Part shown: piece by piece, positions 24,599-36,068 of the stretch
Layout: every line of letters starts with the position of its first letter
How positions within the stretch are numbered: position 1 is the stretch's first letter
NCBI RefSeq assembly: GCF_001668675.1
Contig: NZ_LZKQ01000276.1
Coordinates: 1 to 40,707, forward strand
Origin: Mycobacterium asiaticum
Lineage (GTDB): Bacteria; Actinomycetota; Actinomycetes; Mycobacteriales; Mycobacteriaceae
Length of the DNA: 40,707 bases
Direction of reading: 5' to 3'
The notes under the pieces: generated by a model
The model's input: the letters and a program-made list of their open reading frames with translations, nothing else
Told to the model about the DNA's origin: nothing
Database searches by the model: none
Translations under genes and position numbers: made by a program

Positions 24599-26769
24599 GC
24601 CGGCTCGGGTGTGATCGCGGCGCGCACCGCATCCAGCAGAGTTGCGGCCCGCGGGTCGGTGAAGACGTCTTCGAGGAACATCGGCGCTCCGTCCGGGCCG
24701 GCCAGCGGTACCCGCCAGTTCGGGTACTCGTCGGTGGTGCCGGGCTGGTTCTGGGTGCGCCGGTCGCCCACCGCGTCGGTCAGTGCCACGCCCAGCAGGC
24801 GCGACGGCGTGCGGCCCAGGTAGCGGTGCAGGGCCAGGATCAGCCGCTCGGGCTCGTCATCGGGGTCGTATGAGCCCTCGTCGAGCAGGCCGACCCGCCG
24901 CAACTCGGCCAGCCAGCCCTCGCGTTCGGCCGCCGCTGAGCGCAGTTCGTCCTCGACCGGACGGGCTAGCAACCCCAGGGATTCCCGTAGCCGCACATGA
25001 TCGCCCGCGAGGTAACCCGCCGTCGGCGGTAGGTCGTGGGTGGTGACCGAGGACAGGCAGTACTCCCGCCACCGCTCCGCGGGAAGGGGCGCCGCCGAAC
25101 CCGAGTCGCGGTCCTGCTCGAACCACAGGATCGAGGTGCCCAGCAGTCCGCGTAGAAGTAAGTAGTCGCGCACCCACGGTTCGACGGTGCCCAGGTCCTC
25201 GCCGACCACCACCGCGCCGGCCCGATGCGCTTCCAGCGCAACGATGCCGATCATCGCCTCGTGGTCGTAGCGGACGTAGGTGCCTTCGGTCGGCGGGGCG
25301 CCACTGGGAATCCACCACAACCGGAACAATCCGATGATGTGGTCGATGCGGACCCCGCCGGAGTGCCGCAGCACGGCACGGATCAACGCCCGGAACGGCC
25401 GGTACTCCAGTTCGTTCAGCCGGTCCGGCCGCCACGGCGGCTGGGACCAATCCTGGCCGAGCTGGTTGAACTCGTCGGGGGGCGCCCCAGCGGTCACCCC
25501 GAGCGCGAGCACGTCCTGCAGCGCCCACGCGTCCGCGCCATTCGGATGCACACCGACGGCCAGGTCGTGCATGACGCCCAGCTTCATCCCGGCGCGCGTG
25601 GCCTGCGACTGTGCGGCGGCGAGCTGCTCGTCCAGCTGCCACTGCATCCACCGGTGGAAGTCGACCGCGTTGGCGTTCTTGGCGACGAACTCCGCGACCC
25701 CAGCGGCGTAGGGGTGCCGCAACGATTTCGGCCATCGTCGCCAATTGGCGCCGTGCTTCTCGGCCAATGCGCACCAGGTCGCGAAGTCGTCCAGGGCGTG
25801 ACCCTCCCGTGCGCGGTAGGCCGCGTAGGCCAACTCGCGGCCCGCCGAGCGCGGTTGGCGGTGAATCAGCTTGAGCGCCGCGCGTTTTGCGGCCCAGGCG
25901 CTGTCGCGGTCGATGCTGTCGCGGTGGGCGGCACGGTGTTGGACCTCGTCGCGCAGTTGCCGTACCCGGCCGCGCTTGGGCAGCTCGGCGAACTCGGGAA
26001 TGGCTTCCACGCGCAGGTACATCGGATTGGCGAATCGCCTCGACGTGGGTAGATAGGGTGACGGCTCCATCGGCTTCAGCGGCTCTTGGCTGCCCGAGGG
26101 CGCGGCCGCGTGCAGCGGGTTGACCAATACGTAGTCGGCGCCGTGCGCGGTGGCTGACCACAGCGCGAGATCCGCGAGGTCGACCAGGTCGCCAACCCCC
26201 CAGGAATGCCGGGACCGCACGCTGTACAGCTGGGTCGCCAGACCCCAGGCGCGCCGGGTGGCCAGCTTGTCGGGCAGGCCCAGCCAGTCCGGTGTCACGA
26301 TGAGCGCGGTGCTGCTCTGGTAGTCACCGGAGCGCAGGTGGACGCGGTGATAGCCCAGCGGCAGGTCGGCCGGCAGCACGAAGCTGGCCTCGCCCACCCA
26401 GCGTCCGTCCAGGTCGAATGGCGGGGTGAAGTTGTCCACCTGCTCCACACCGCCGCGTTCGGTCCCGTCCTCGAGCTGCAACCACACCTCGGCCGGGTCG
26501 CCGTGGGTGACGTGCACCCAGAAACGGGTCTGCCCACCGGCGCGCCCCACGATGGTGGGCGGCAGTGACCGTGCCCAATGGGCGCGGAGGTCGGCGATCA
26601 GTGCGGCGTTGCGGTCCTGTTCGGAACTTGCCCGGACACCGAGGGCGCCCAGCACGGCCACCAGAGTGGACTCGGCGACCACCACGTGCCGGCCGCTCCA
26701 GTCCTGGTAGCTGGTGGCAACGCCGAACCGCCGGGCGAGCTCGACAAGCGATGGCGCAAGCTCAGTCAT
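24595..26769 (-). CDS. malQ: 4-alpha-glucanotransferase (amylomaltase)
   Basis: This 724-residue GH77 enzyme transfers alpha-1,4-glucan chains between maltodextrins in cytoplasmic glycogen/maltodextrin metabolism. Catalytic residues are visible: nucleophile Asp476 (RIDHIIGLFRLWWIP), acid/base Glu524 (VVGEDLG) and Asp579 (THDLPPTAGYLAGDH). ATG 26769 (MTELAPSLVELARRFG) is chosen by its match to the start I recall for M. tuberculosis Rv1781c, with GGAAG upstream; the frame continues 7 codons further. The long N-terminal domain is usual for actinobacterial MalQ. It is divergent from eccB5. Confidence 0.95.
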   Translation of the reverse strand: MTELAPSLVELARRFGVATSYQDWSGRHVVVAESTLVAVLGALGVRASSEQDRNAALIADLRAHWARSLPPTIVGRAGGQTRFWVHVTHGDPAEVWLQLEDGTERGGVEQVDNFTPPFDLDGRWVGEASFVLPADLPLGYHRVHLRSGDYQSSTALIVTPDWLGLPDKLATRRAWGLATQLYSVRSRHSWGVGDLVDLADLALWSATAHGADYVLVNPLHAAAPSGSQEPLKPMEPSPYLPTSRRFANPMYLRVEAIPEFAELPKRGRVRQLRDEVQHRAAHRDSIDRDSAWAAKRAALKLIHRQPRSAGRELAYAAYRAREGHALDDFATWCALAEKHGANWRRWPKSLRHPYAAGVAEFVAKNANAVDFHRWMQWQLDEQLAAAQSQATRAGMKLGVMHDLAVGVHPNGADAWALQDVLALGVTAGAPPDEFNQLGQDWSQPPWRPDRLNELEYRPFRALIRAVLRHSGGVRIDHIIGLFRLWWIPSGAPPTEGTYVRYDHEAMIGIVALEAHRAGAVVVGEDLGTVEPWVRDYLLLRGLLGTSILWFEQDRDSGSAAPLPAERWREYCLSSVTTHDLPPTAGYLAGDHVRLRESLGLLARPVEDELRSAAAEREGWLAELRRVGLLDEGSYDPDDEPERLILALHRYLGRTPSRLLGVALTDAVGDRRTQNQPGTTDEYPNWRVPLAGPDGAPMFLEDVFTDPRAATLLDAVRAAITPEPA

Positions 26770-27077
26770 GCCGCTCATCTTCCGTGCCATGCCGCCCTGC
26801 AGCTCAGTGGGGTCTCAGCGGGTGTCTGCGTGAGGTTGATTTAACAGTCTGTTACTTGACGCGCCTTGTCGACGTTTCGCAGCTAACATGCCCAATGAAG
26901 ATACGACGAATCCGTGGGGGATCCAGCGCTTTCGCCGACGCATGGCGGGGTCTGCGCGAGTGCCTTACGGTATCGATGTGCTTTAGCGCTTACTAGCCAT
27001 GAGGGCTATATATCAAGACGCTTTGACATATTCAGACGTTATTGACAGACAGAGAACAGACCGGAAGGTGATCAAGC
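26770..27077. promoter_or_regulatory. Divergent malQ/eccB5 intergenic region
   Basis: This 308-base region holds the start signals of the ESX-5 core genes and malQ. A perfect 13-base dyad TAACAG-T-CTGTTA lies at 26842-26854, 73 bases upstream of malQ. Possible promoter pieces for eccB5 are TATATA at 27007-27012 and TTGACA at 27023-27028, but no well-spaced -35/-10 pair is convincing. A 34-codon frame at 26894-26998 has no ribosome site and is not called. Confidence 0.45.
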
Positions 27078-28601
27078 GTGGCCGAACATAGCCGCGGGCA
27101 GCGCGGGTCGGGGTACGGCCTTGGGTTGTCGACGCGGACCCAGGTAACCGGGTATCAGTTCCTGGCGCGCCGGACCGCGATGGCCTTGACCCGCTGGCGG
27201 GTCCGCATGGAGATCGAGCCCGGTCGTCGCCAGACGCTGGCAGTGGTCGCCTCGGTGTCCGCGGCGCTGGTGATCTGCCTGGGCGCGTTGCTGTACTCAT
27301 TCCTCAGCCCGGCCGGTCAGATCAATGACGCACCGATCATTGCCGATCGCGACTCGGGCGCGCTCTATGTAAAGGTGGGCGACCGGCTCTACCCGGCGCT
27401 GAATCTGGCGTCGGCGCGGCTGATCACCGGGCGAGCGGACAACCCGCACCTGGTCCGCGGCAGCCAGATCGCCAGCCTGCCGCACGGGCCGCTGGTCGGC
27501 ATTCCGGGTGCGCCGAATGAGTTGTCGCCCAAGAACCCTCCCGCGTCGTCGTGGCTGGTGTGCGACACCGTGGGAGGCGCGTCCGGCGGTGTCGCTTCGA
27601 TGAGCGGCGTAACCGTCACTGTCATCAACGGCACCCCGGACATGAGCGGTCACCGTCGGGTGCTCAGCGGGTCGGATGCCGTGGTGCTCAGCTACGGCGG
27701 CAACACCTGGGTGATCCGGGAGGGCCGCCGATCCAAGATCGACGCGACCGACCGGTCGGTGTTGCTGCCGCTGGGCCTGACGCCGGAACAGGTCAGTCAG
27801 GCCCGGCCGATGAGCCACGCCCTCTACGACGCGCTGCCGGTCGGACCCGAGCTGCTGGTGCCGGAGGTACCGAACGCGGGAGCAGCGGCTACCTTCCCCG
27901 GCGCGCCCGGTCCCGTCGGGACGATTCTCGTCACACCGCAGATCAGTGGGCCGCAACAATATTCGCTCGTCCTGACCGACGGGGTGCAGACGTTGCCGCC
28001 GCTGGTGGCTCAGATCCTGCAGAACGCCGGTCGCCCGGGCAACACCAAGCCGGTCACCGTCGAGCCGTCGGCGCTGGCCAGGATGCCGGTGGTCAACCGG
28101 CTGGACCTGTCGGCCTACCCCAACGACCCACTCAACGTGCTGGACATCCGGGAGAACCCGTCCACCTGCTGGTGGTGGGAACGGACCCACGGTGAGAACC
28201 GGGCCCGCGTGCAGGTGGTGTCCGGGCCCAGCATCCCGATCAAGGCGAGCGAGATGAAGCGGATAGTCAGCCTGGTCAAGGCGGACATGACCGGCCGCGA
28301 GGCCGACCAGGTCTACTTCGGCCCGAACTACGCGAACTTTGTCGCCGTCACCGGTAACAACCCGGGCGCCCAGACCGCCGAGTCGCTGTGGTGGCTTACC
28401 AACGCCGGCGCACGGTTCGGCGTGGACGACACCAAAGAATCACGCGAAGCGCTCGGCCTGACCCTGCAGCCCAGCCTGGCGCCATGGGTGGCGCTGCGCC
28501 TGCTGCCGCAGGGTCCGACGCTGTCCCGAACGGACGCCTTGGTGGAGCACGACACGCTACCTATGGACATGACCCCTGCAGAGTTGGTGGTACCGAAGTG
28601 A
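27078..28601 (+). CDS. eccB5: ESX-5 type VII secretion membrane protein EccB5
   Basis: This 507-residue core component of the ESX-5 membrane complex has a cytoplasmic N-terminus, one membrane helix (about 53-75, TLAVVASVSAALVICLGALLYSFL) and a large periplasmic part rich in repeats around a central core. Cys162 and Cys364 (STCWWWE) are the likely periplasmic disulfide pair. GTG 27078 has GGAAGGTG upstream. The length agrees with EccB5 of M. tuberculosis (Rv1782). Its stop overlaps the eccC5 start (GTGA), so the two are coupled. Confidence 0.96.
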   Translation: MAEHSRGQRGSGYGLGLSTRTQVTGYQFLARRTAMALTRWRVRMEIEPGRRQTLAVVASVSAALVICLGALLYSFLSPAGQINDAPIIADRDSGALYVKVGDRLYPALNLASARLITGRADNPHLVRGSQIASLPHGPLVGIPGAPNELSPKNPPASSWLVCDTVGGASGGVASMSGVTVTVINGTPDMSGHRRVLSGSDAVVLSYGGNTWVIREGRRSKIDATDRSVLLPLGLTPEQVSQARPMSHALYDALPVGPELLVPEVPNAGAAATFPGAPGPVGTILVTPQISGPQQYSLVLTDGVQTLPPLVAQILQNAGRPGNTKPVTVEPSALARMPVVNRLDLSAYPNDPLNVLDIRENPSTCWWWERTHGENRARVQVVSGPSIPIKASEMKRIVSLVKADMTGREADQVYFGPNYANFVAVTGNNPGAQTAESLWWLTNAGARFGVDDTKESREALGLTLQPSLAPWVALRLLPQGPTLSRTDALVEHDTLPMDMTPAELVVPK

Positions 28602-31600
28602 AACGTGGTTTTGCACGACCCACACCGGAGAAGCCTCCGGTAATCAAGCCAGAAAACATCGTCCTTCCGACGCCGTTGAGCATTCCGCCGCCCGAGGGCA
28701 AGCCCTGGTGGCTGATCGTGGTCGGTGTCGTCGTCATCGGTCTGCTGGGCGGCATGGTCGCCATGACGTTCGCCAGCGGTTCGCACGTCTTCGGTGGCGT
28801 CGGTTCGATCTTCCCGATCTTCATGGTCGGCGGCATGATGCTGATGATGTTCCGCGGGGTCGGCGGCGGTCAGCAGCAAATGAGCAGGCCCAAATTGGAC
28901 GCCATGCGGGCCCAGTTCATGCTGATGCTGGACATGCTGCGGGAGACCGCGCAGGAGTCGGCGGACAGCATGGACGCCAACTACCGGTGGTTCCATCCGG
29001 CTCCCAACACGCTTGCCGCCGCCGTCGGATCGCAGCGGATGTGGGAGCGCAAGCCGGACGGCAAAGACCTCAACTTCGGGGTCGTCCGCGTCGGCGTCGG
29101 AATGACGCGCCCCGAGGTGACCTGGGGTGAACCGCAGAACATGCCGACCGACATCGAGCTGGAGCCGGTGACGGGCAAGGCGCTGCAGGAGTTCGGCCGC
29201 TACCAGAGCGTGGTCTACAACCTGCCGAAGATGATCTCGGTGCTGGTCGAGCCGTGGTACGCCCTGGTCGGCGAGCGCGAGCAGGTGCTGGGGCTGATGC
29301 GCGCCATCATCTGCCAGCTGACCTTCTCCCACGGCCCGGACCACGTCCGGCTGATCGTCGTCAGTTCCGACCTGGACGAGTGGGACTGGGTGAAATGGCT
29401 GCCGCACTTCGGCGACTCGCGCCGGACCGACGCCGCCGGCAGCGCGCGGATGGTCTACAGCTCGGTGCGGGAGTTCGCCGCTGAGCAGGCCGAGCTGTTC
29501 GCCGGCCGCGGCTCGTTCACGCCGCGGCACGCCAGCTCGTCGACCCAGACGCCGACGCCGCACCACGTGATCATCGCCGACGTCGACGACCCGCAGTGGG
29601 AGTACGTGATCAGCGCCGAGGGCGTCGACGGTGTCACCTTCTTCGACCTGACCGGCTCGCCGATGTGGACCGGGGTCCCCGAGCGCAAGCTCGAGTTCGA
29701 CAAGGTCGGGATCATCGAAGCCCTGCCCCGCGACCGCGACACCTGGATGGTGATCGACGACAACGCGTGGTTCTTCGCCCTGACCGACCAGATGAGCACC
29801 GCCGAAGCCGAGGAGTTCGCCCAGAAGCTGGCGCAATGGCGGCTGGCTGAGGCCTACGAAGAAATCGGTCAGCGGGTGGCCCACATCGGCGCCCGCGACA
29901 TCCTGTCCTACTACGGCATCGACGATCCGGCCGCGATCGACTTCGAGGACCTGTGGGGGAGCCGCACCGACACAATGGGCCGCTCCCGGCTGCGCGTGCC
30001 GTTCGGCAACCGCTCCGACAATGGCGAACTGCTGTTCCTGGACATGAAGTCCCTGGACGAAGGCGGCGACGGCCCGCACGGCGTCATGTCGGGTACCACC
30101 GGTTCCGGTAAGTCGACCCTTGTCCGCACGGTGATCGAGTCGCTGATGCTGGGCCACCCGCCGGAGGAGCTGCAGTTCGTGCTCGCCGACCTCAAGGGTG
30201 GTTCGGCCGTCAAGCCGTTCGCCGGGGTGCCGCACGTGTCTCGGATCATCACCGACCTGGAAGAAGACCAGGCGCTGATGGAACGGTTCCTGGACGCCCT
30301 GTGGGGCGAGATCGCCCGACGCAAGGCCATCTGTGACAGTGCCGGCGTCGACGACGCCAAGGAGTACAACTCCGTCCGGGCAAGGATGCGCGCCCGTGGC
30401 CAGGACATGGCACCGCTGCCGATGCTGGTGGTGGTCATCGACGAGTTCTACGAGTGGTTCCGCATCATGCCAACCGCCGTCGATGTGCTCGACTCCATTG
30501 GCCGTCAGGGACGCGCGTACTGGATCCACCTGATGATGGCTTCGCAGACCATTGAAAGCCGCGCCGAAAAGCTCATGGAGAACATGGGTTACCGGTTGGT
30601 GCTGAAAGCCCGCACCGCCGGGGCGGCGCAGGCGGCCGGTGTGCCCAACGCGGTGAACCTGCCGGCACAGGCCGGGCTGGGTTACTTCCGCAAGAGCCTG
30701 GAAGACATCATCCGGTTCCAGGCGGAGTTCCTGTGGCGGGACTACCTGCGCATCTCCTCGATCGACGGTGACGAGGCGCCGGTGCTGGTGAACACCATCG
30801 ACTATGTGCGCCCCCAGTTGTTCACCAACTCGTTCACCCCGCTCGAAGTCAGCGTCGGTGGGCCCAGCGTGGAACCGCCGACGGTGCCCAGCTACACCAA
30901 CGGCGAAGTCAACGGCGCGGTGGCCGAAGAAGACGAGGAAGAGGAAGCGATCCGGACGCCCAAGGTCGGAACCGTGATCATCGACCAGCTGCGCCGGATC
31001 AACTTCGAGCCGTACCGGTTGTGGCAGCCGCCGCTGACCGAACCGATCGCCATCGACGAGCTGGTCAACCGTTTCCTCGGCCACCCCTGGCACCAGGACT
31101 ACGGCTCGGCCCGCAACCTGGTTTTCCCGATCGGCATCATCGACCGGCCGTTCAAGCACGACCAGCCGCCGTGGACCGTCGACACCTCGGGGCCCGGCTC
31201 CAACGTGCTGATCCTGGGCGCCGGTGGTTCGGGCAAGACGACGGCGTTGCAGACGCTGATCTGCTCGGCCGCATTGACCCACACACCCGAGCAGGTGCAG
31301 TTCTACTGCCTGGCGTACAGCAGCACGGCGTTGACCACGATCGCGCGCCTGCCGCACGTGGGCGAAGTGGCCGGCCCCACCGATCCGTACGGGGTACGCC
31401 GGACGGTCGCCGAACTACTGGCGCTGGTGCGGGAGCGCAAGCGCAGCTTCCTCGAGTACGGCATCGCATCGATGGAGATGTTCCGCCGCCGCAAGTTCGG
31501 CGACGAGGCCGGGCCGGTGCCCAACGACGGATTCGGCGACGTCTACCTCGTCATCGACAACTACCGGGCGCTGGCCGAGGAGAACGAGGTGTTGATCGAC

Positions 31601-32767
31601 CAGGTCAACCTGATCATCAACCAGGGTCCTTCGTTCGGCGTGCACGTGATCGTCACCGCCGACCGGGAATCGGAGCTGCGGCCGCCGGTGCGCAGTGGCT
31701 TCGGCTCCCGCGTCGAGCTGCGCCTGGCCGCGGTGGAGGACGCCAAGCTGGTCCGTTCCCGGTTCGCCAAGGACGTCCCGGTCAAGCCGGGCCGCGGCAT
31801 GGTGGCCGTGAACTACGTCCGGTTGGACAGCGACCCGCAGGCCGGCCTGCACACCTTGGTGGCCCGGCCGGCGCTGGGCAGCACGCCCAACAACGTGTTC
31901 GAGAGCGACAGCGTCATTGCGGCGGTCAGCCGACTCACCACCGCGGCGGCTCCGCCGGTGCGACGGCTGCCGGCGAAGTTCGGCGTGGAGCAGGTGCGCG
32001 AGCTGGCGGCGCGGGACACCCGGCAGAACGTTGGTGCGGGCGGAATCGCTTGGGCCATTTCCGAATTGGATCTGCAGCCGGTGTATCTCAACTTCGCCGA
32101 GAACGCGCACCTGATGGTGACCGGCCGCCGCGAGTGCGGGCGCACCACGACGCTGGCCACCATCATGTCCGAGATCGGCCGGCTGTATGCGCCGGGCGCC
32201 ACCAGCGCTCCGACGCCACCGGCCGGCAAGAAATCCGCCCAGGTGTGGCTGATCGACCCGCGTCGTCAGCTGTTGACCACGCTCGGATCCGACTATGTCG
32301 AGCGGTTCGCCTACAACCTCGACGGCGTGGTGGCGATGATGGGTGAGCTGGCGGCGGCGTTGGCCGGCCGTGAGCCGCCACCGGGGTTGTCCGCCGAAGA
32401 GCTGCTGTCGCGGTCCTGGTGGAGTGGGCCGGAGATCTTCCTGATCGTCGACGACATCCAGCAGCTGCCACCGGGCTTCGATTCGCCGCTGCACAAGGCC
32501 GTCCCGTTCGTGAACCGGGCCGCCGACGTCGGGTTGCACGTGATCGTGACCCGTACCTTCGGCGGCTGGTCCTCGGCGGGCAGCGACCCGATGCTGCGGG
32601 CCCTGCATCAGGCCAACGCGCCGTTGCTGGTGATGGACGCCGACGCGGACGAGGGTTTCATCCGCGGCAAGATGAAGGGCGGTCCGCTGCCTCGCGGCCG
32701 TGGTCTGCTGATGGCCGAGGACACCGGCGTATTCGTCCAGGTCGCCGCCACCGAGGTGCGCCGGTAG
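28598..32767 (+). CDS. eccC5: ESX-5 type VII secretion FtsK/SpoIIIE ATPase EccC5
   Basis: This 1389-residue single-chain motor of ESX-5 has two N-terminal membrane helices (about 37-57 and 66-86), a degenerate DUF-type ATPase domain and three FtsK-like ATPase domains. Walker A motifs are GTTGSGKST (499-507), GAGGSGKTT (874-882) and GRRECGRTT (1176-1184). In the third, Arg1182 replaces the P-loop lysine. Walker B of domain 1 is VVVIDE with Asp615-Glu616. EccC recognises the C-terminal signal of Esx substrates and powers export. GTG 28598 overlaps the eccB5 stop. The gene is uninterrupted, whereas M. tuberculosis was first annotated as two genes (Rv1783/Rv1784). Confidence 0.97.
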   Translation: MKRGFARPTPEKPPVIKPENIVLPTPLSIPPPEGKPWWLIVVGVVVIGLLGGMVAMTFASGSHVFGGVGSIFPIFMVGGMMLMMFRGVGGGQQQMSRPKLDAMRAQFMLMLDMLRETAQESADSMDANYRWFHPAPNTLAAAVGSQRMWERKPDGKDLNFGVVRVGVGMTRPEVTWGEPQNMPTDIELEPVTGKALQEFGRYQSVVYNLPKMISVLVEPWYALVGEREQVLGLMRAIICQLTFSHGPDHVRLIVVSSDLDEWDWVKWLPHFGDSRRTDAAGSARMVYSSVREFAAEQAELFAGRGSFTPRHASSSTQTPTPHHVIIADVDDPQWEYVISAEGVDGVTFFDLTGSPMWTGVPERKLEFDKVGIIEALPRDRDTWMVIDDNAWFFALTDQMSTAEAEEFAQKLAQWRLAEAYEEIGQRVAHIGARDILSYYGIDDPAAIDFEDLWGSRTDTMGRSRLRVPFGNRSDNGELLFLDMKSLDEGGDGPHGVMSGTTGSGKSTLVRTVIESLMLGHPPEELQFVLADLKGGSAVKPFAGVPHVSRIITDLEEDQALMERFLDALWGEIARRKAICDSAGVDDAKEYNSVRARMRARGQDMAPLPMLVVVIDEFYEWFRIMPTAVDVLDSIGRQGRAYWIHLMMASQTIESRAEKLMENMGYRLVLKARTAGAAQAAGVPNAVNLPAQAGLGYFRKSLEDIIRFQAEFLWRDYLRISSIDGDEAPVLVNTIDYVRPQLFTNSFTPLEVSVGGPSVEPPTVPSYTNGEVNGAVAEEDEEEEAIRTPKVGTVIIDQLRRINFEPYRLWQPPLTEPIAIDELVNRFLGHPWHQDYGSARNLVFPIGIIDRPFKHDQPPWTVDTSGPGSNVLILGAGGSGKTTALQTLICSAALTHTPEQVQFYCLAYSSTALTTIARLPHVGEVAGPTDPYGVRRTVAELLALVRERKRSFLEYGIASMEMFRRRKFGDEAGPVPNDGFGDVYLVIDNYRALAEENEVLIDQVNLIINQGPSFGVHVIVTADRESELRPPVRSGFGSRVELRLAAVEDAKLVRSRFAKDVPVKPGRGMVAVNYVRLDSDPQAGLHTLVARPALGSTPNNVFESDSVIAAVSRLTTAAAPPVRRLPAKFGVEQVRELAARDTRQNVGAGGIAWAISELDLQPVYLNFAENAHLMVTGRRECGRTTTLATIMSEIGRLYAPGATSAPTPPAGKKSAQVWLIDPRRQLLTTLGSDYVERFAYNLDGVVAMMGELAAALAGREPPPGLSAEELLSRSWWSGPEIFLIVDDIQQLPPGFDSPLHKAVPFVNRAADVGLHVIVTRTFGGWSSAGSDPMLRALHQANAPLLVMDADADEGFIRGKMKGGPLPRGRGLLMAEDTGVFVQVAATEVRR

Positions 32768-32776
32768 TAATTGCCG

Positions 32777-34326
<1,550 letters not shown>

Positions 34327-34693
34327 ATAATATTTCGCCTGCTCATCGCCGTTATACCGTGTGGCAGAATGGGTTTCGTCGTTCCCACGCGCTTTCGGCA
34401 GCCTTTGCAACGTCAAAATTAACGACGGCTGAACAAAGGTTTTCGAGGAATGAATTGTTGGCTTCATCGGCGTCCAACCACCCACCCAACCCTTAGAGTT
34501 CCATATGAAAGCGGTCCAAAGTAGCTCGCAGATCGTAATGAACCGCTCTCCGCTCCGCGGTAACCGCCCGGAGCGCGTCAGACGGGCCGGCAATCCGCTC
34601 GGGCCACGGAACTGAAGGAATCGGACCAGCAGCGTGCCTGGCTTCGCGCGGTATCGGCGGTCGAGACTGCCTATCGGGGTTGGCTGAGGAGGG
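34327..34693. other. Intergenic region before the PPE25-like gene
   Basis: These 367 bases hold no supported gene. A stem-loop lies at 34551-34575: CGCTCCG pairs with CGGAGCG, with an inner CGG-TAA-CCG step and no T-tract. AGGAGG at 34687-34692 is the PPE ribosome site. The first 120 bases are relatively AT-rich and may hold the promoter of the PPE/PE genes, but no clear promoter is seen. Confidence 0.5.
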
Positions 34694-35935
34694 GTGGTGT
34701 TGGACTTCGGAGCGTTGCCTCCCGAGATCAATTCGGGACGGATATACAGCGGCCCCGGTCCCAGCCCAATGCTTGCCGCCGCTTCGGCGTGGGATGGCGT
34801 TGCGAGTGAGATGGGTGCTGCGGCATCGGGTTACACCGCGGTAGTCAACGAGCTGACGAGCGCACCGTGGGTTGGTCCGGCATCGCAGTCGATGCTGTCA
34901 GCGGTCTTGCCGTACGTGAGCTGGCTCAGCGCGGCGGCCACTCAGGCCGAGGAAACCGCTGTCCAGGCCCGGGCGGCCGCAGCCGCCTACGAAACGGTGT
35001 TCGCGATGACCGTGCCTCCGCCGGTCATTGCGGCCAACAGGGTGCTGTTGGGAACGCTGATCGCAACCAACATTCTCGGGCAAAACACCCCGGCGATCGC
35101 CGCGACCGAAGCTGAATACCTGGAGATGTGGGCGCAGGACGCCGCCGCGATGTACGGGTATGCGGCCTCGTCGGCGACCGCCACGGAGTTGAACCGGTTC
35201 CTCTCGCCGCCGAACAGCACCACCCCCGATGCGCTGCCCCAACAGGCCGCCGCGGTCAGTCAGGCCGCTGGCACTCACAGTGGCGACGTCGCACAGACGA
35301 TCTCTCACCAACTGGTCTCTGCCGCAGCAGTACCGCAGGCGCTACAGCAGCTCGGGACGGCCCCGGTCGCGGCCAGCCAACCCAATTTCATCTGGAATAC
35401 GATCCAGGATTTCCTGATGTACGGGCTGCCCACTCCCGCCAACAACTTCACGGCGATAACCCCAGCCAGTTACACCGCGGTGATCAAGCAGACGCTGCAG
35501 GCCTACTTCGCCGTCGGGTTGGGTTCCTTTGGCACTCAGATCGGACAGCAGCTGTTCAACGGTCTCGGTACCACGGCCGGTGCCGGCGGTGCCTGGTACC
35601 CGACACCGCAGTTCGCCGCATTGGGCGCCAGCGGTTGGCATTTCCATTCGGGTCTCGGCTTGTCGGCAAGTGTCGGCTCGGGCAGCAAGGTTGGCGCGCT
35701 GTCGGTTCCGGCGGCCTGGGGCAACGCACCCGGCTCCGTGGCAGGGGCCGGGGGAGCCGACACGAAGCTGGTGAGTGTCAATTTCGGCGCTGCAACCGCC
35801 GACGCCGGCCCAGCCAACATGGTCAACGCCGGCGGTGTTCCACCCGGTGCGCGTAGCAGGCAGCGGGGCTGGAACATGGGCGTCCGTTACGGCTTCCGAT
35901 ACAGCGTTTTGGCCCGACCACCTTCAGCGGGATGA
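34694..35935 (+). CDS. PPE family protein, PPE-SVP type (PPE25-like)
   Basis: This 413-residue protein has an N-terminal PPE domain (about 1-180, LDFGALPPEINSGRIYSGPG) with the WxG turn Trp59-Val-Gly61. It has a GALSVPAAW motif near 333-343 (SVP subfamily) and the RYGFRYSVLARPPSAG tail that is typical of the PPE25-27 group. GTG 34694, GTG 34697 and TTG 34700 are alternative starts just after AGGAGG. Spacing favours 34697 or 34700, a difference of one or two residues. PPE proteins leave the cell as heterodimers with a PE partner through ESX-5; the PE18-like protein downstream is the likely partner. Confidence 0.92.
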   Translation: MVLDFGALPPEINSGRIYSGPGPSPMLAAASAWDGVASEMGAAASGYTAVVNELTSAPWVGPASQSMLSAVLPYVSWLSAAATQAEETAVQARAAAAAYETVFAMTVPPPVIAANRVLLGTLIATNILGQNTPAIAATEAEYLEMWAQDAAAMYGYAASSATATELNRFLSPPNSTTPDALPQQAAAVSQAAGTHSGDVAQTISHQLVSAAAVPQALQQLGTAPVAASQPNFIWNTIQDFLMYGLPTPANNFTAITPASYTAVIKQTLQAYFAVGLGSFGTQIGQQLFNGLGTTAGAGGAWYPTPQFAALGASGWHFHSGLGLSASVGSGSKVGALSVPAAWGNAPGSVAGAGGADTKLVSVNFGAATADAGPANMVNAGGVPPGARSRQRGWNMGVRYGFRYSVLARPPSAG

Positions 35936-35989
35936 CACCGTGTCAATACCGCTGCGCGACAACATGATCCAGACCAAGGAGGCGCAACG

Positions 35990-36055
35990 ATGCGTCGTCG
36001 ACATACCACAATGTGCGTAACGGCACCGGAATCCGTTGCGCTGCAGAGCAAATAA
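35990..36055 (+). CDS. Candidate 21-residue leader peptide upstream of PE18
   Basis: The frame MRRRHTTMCVTAPESVALQSK has a near-ideal ribosome site, AAGGAGG at 35976-35982, 7 bases before its ATG. Its TAA is 13 bases before the PE18 ATG. The position and strength of its ribosome site suggest a translated upstream peptide that could couple or attenuate PE18. No homologue is recognised. Confidence 0.4.
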   Translation: MRRRHTTMCVTAPESVALQSK

Positions 36056-36068
36056 GGGAGGAAAGCGG

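Noticed and set aside
26894..26998. 34-codon frame starting MKIRRIRGGS upstream of eccB5
   Set aside because: No ribosome site and no coupling to a neighbour; probably chance.
28328..31357. 1009-codon minus-strand frame across eccB5/eccC5
   Set aside because: It is a pure shadow of eccC5; the protein has no hydrophobic core or motif.
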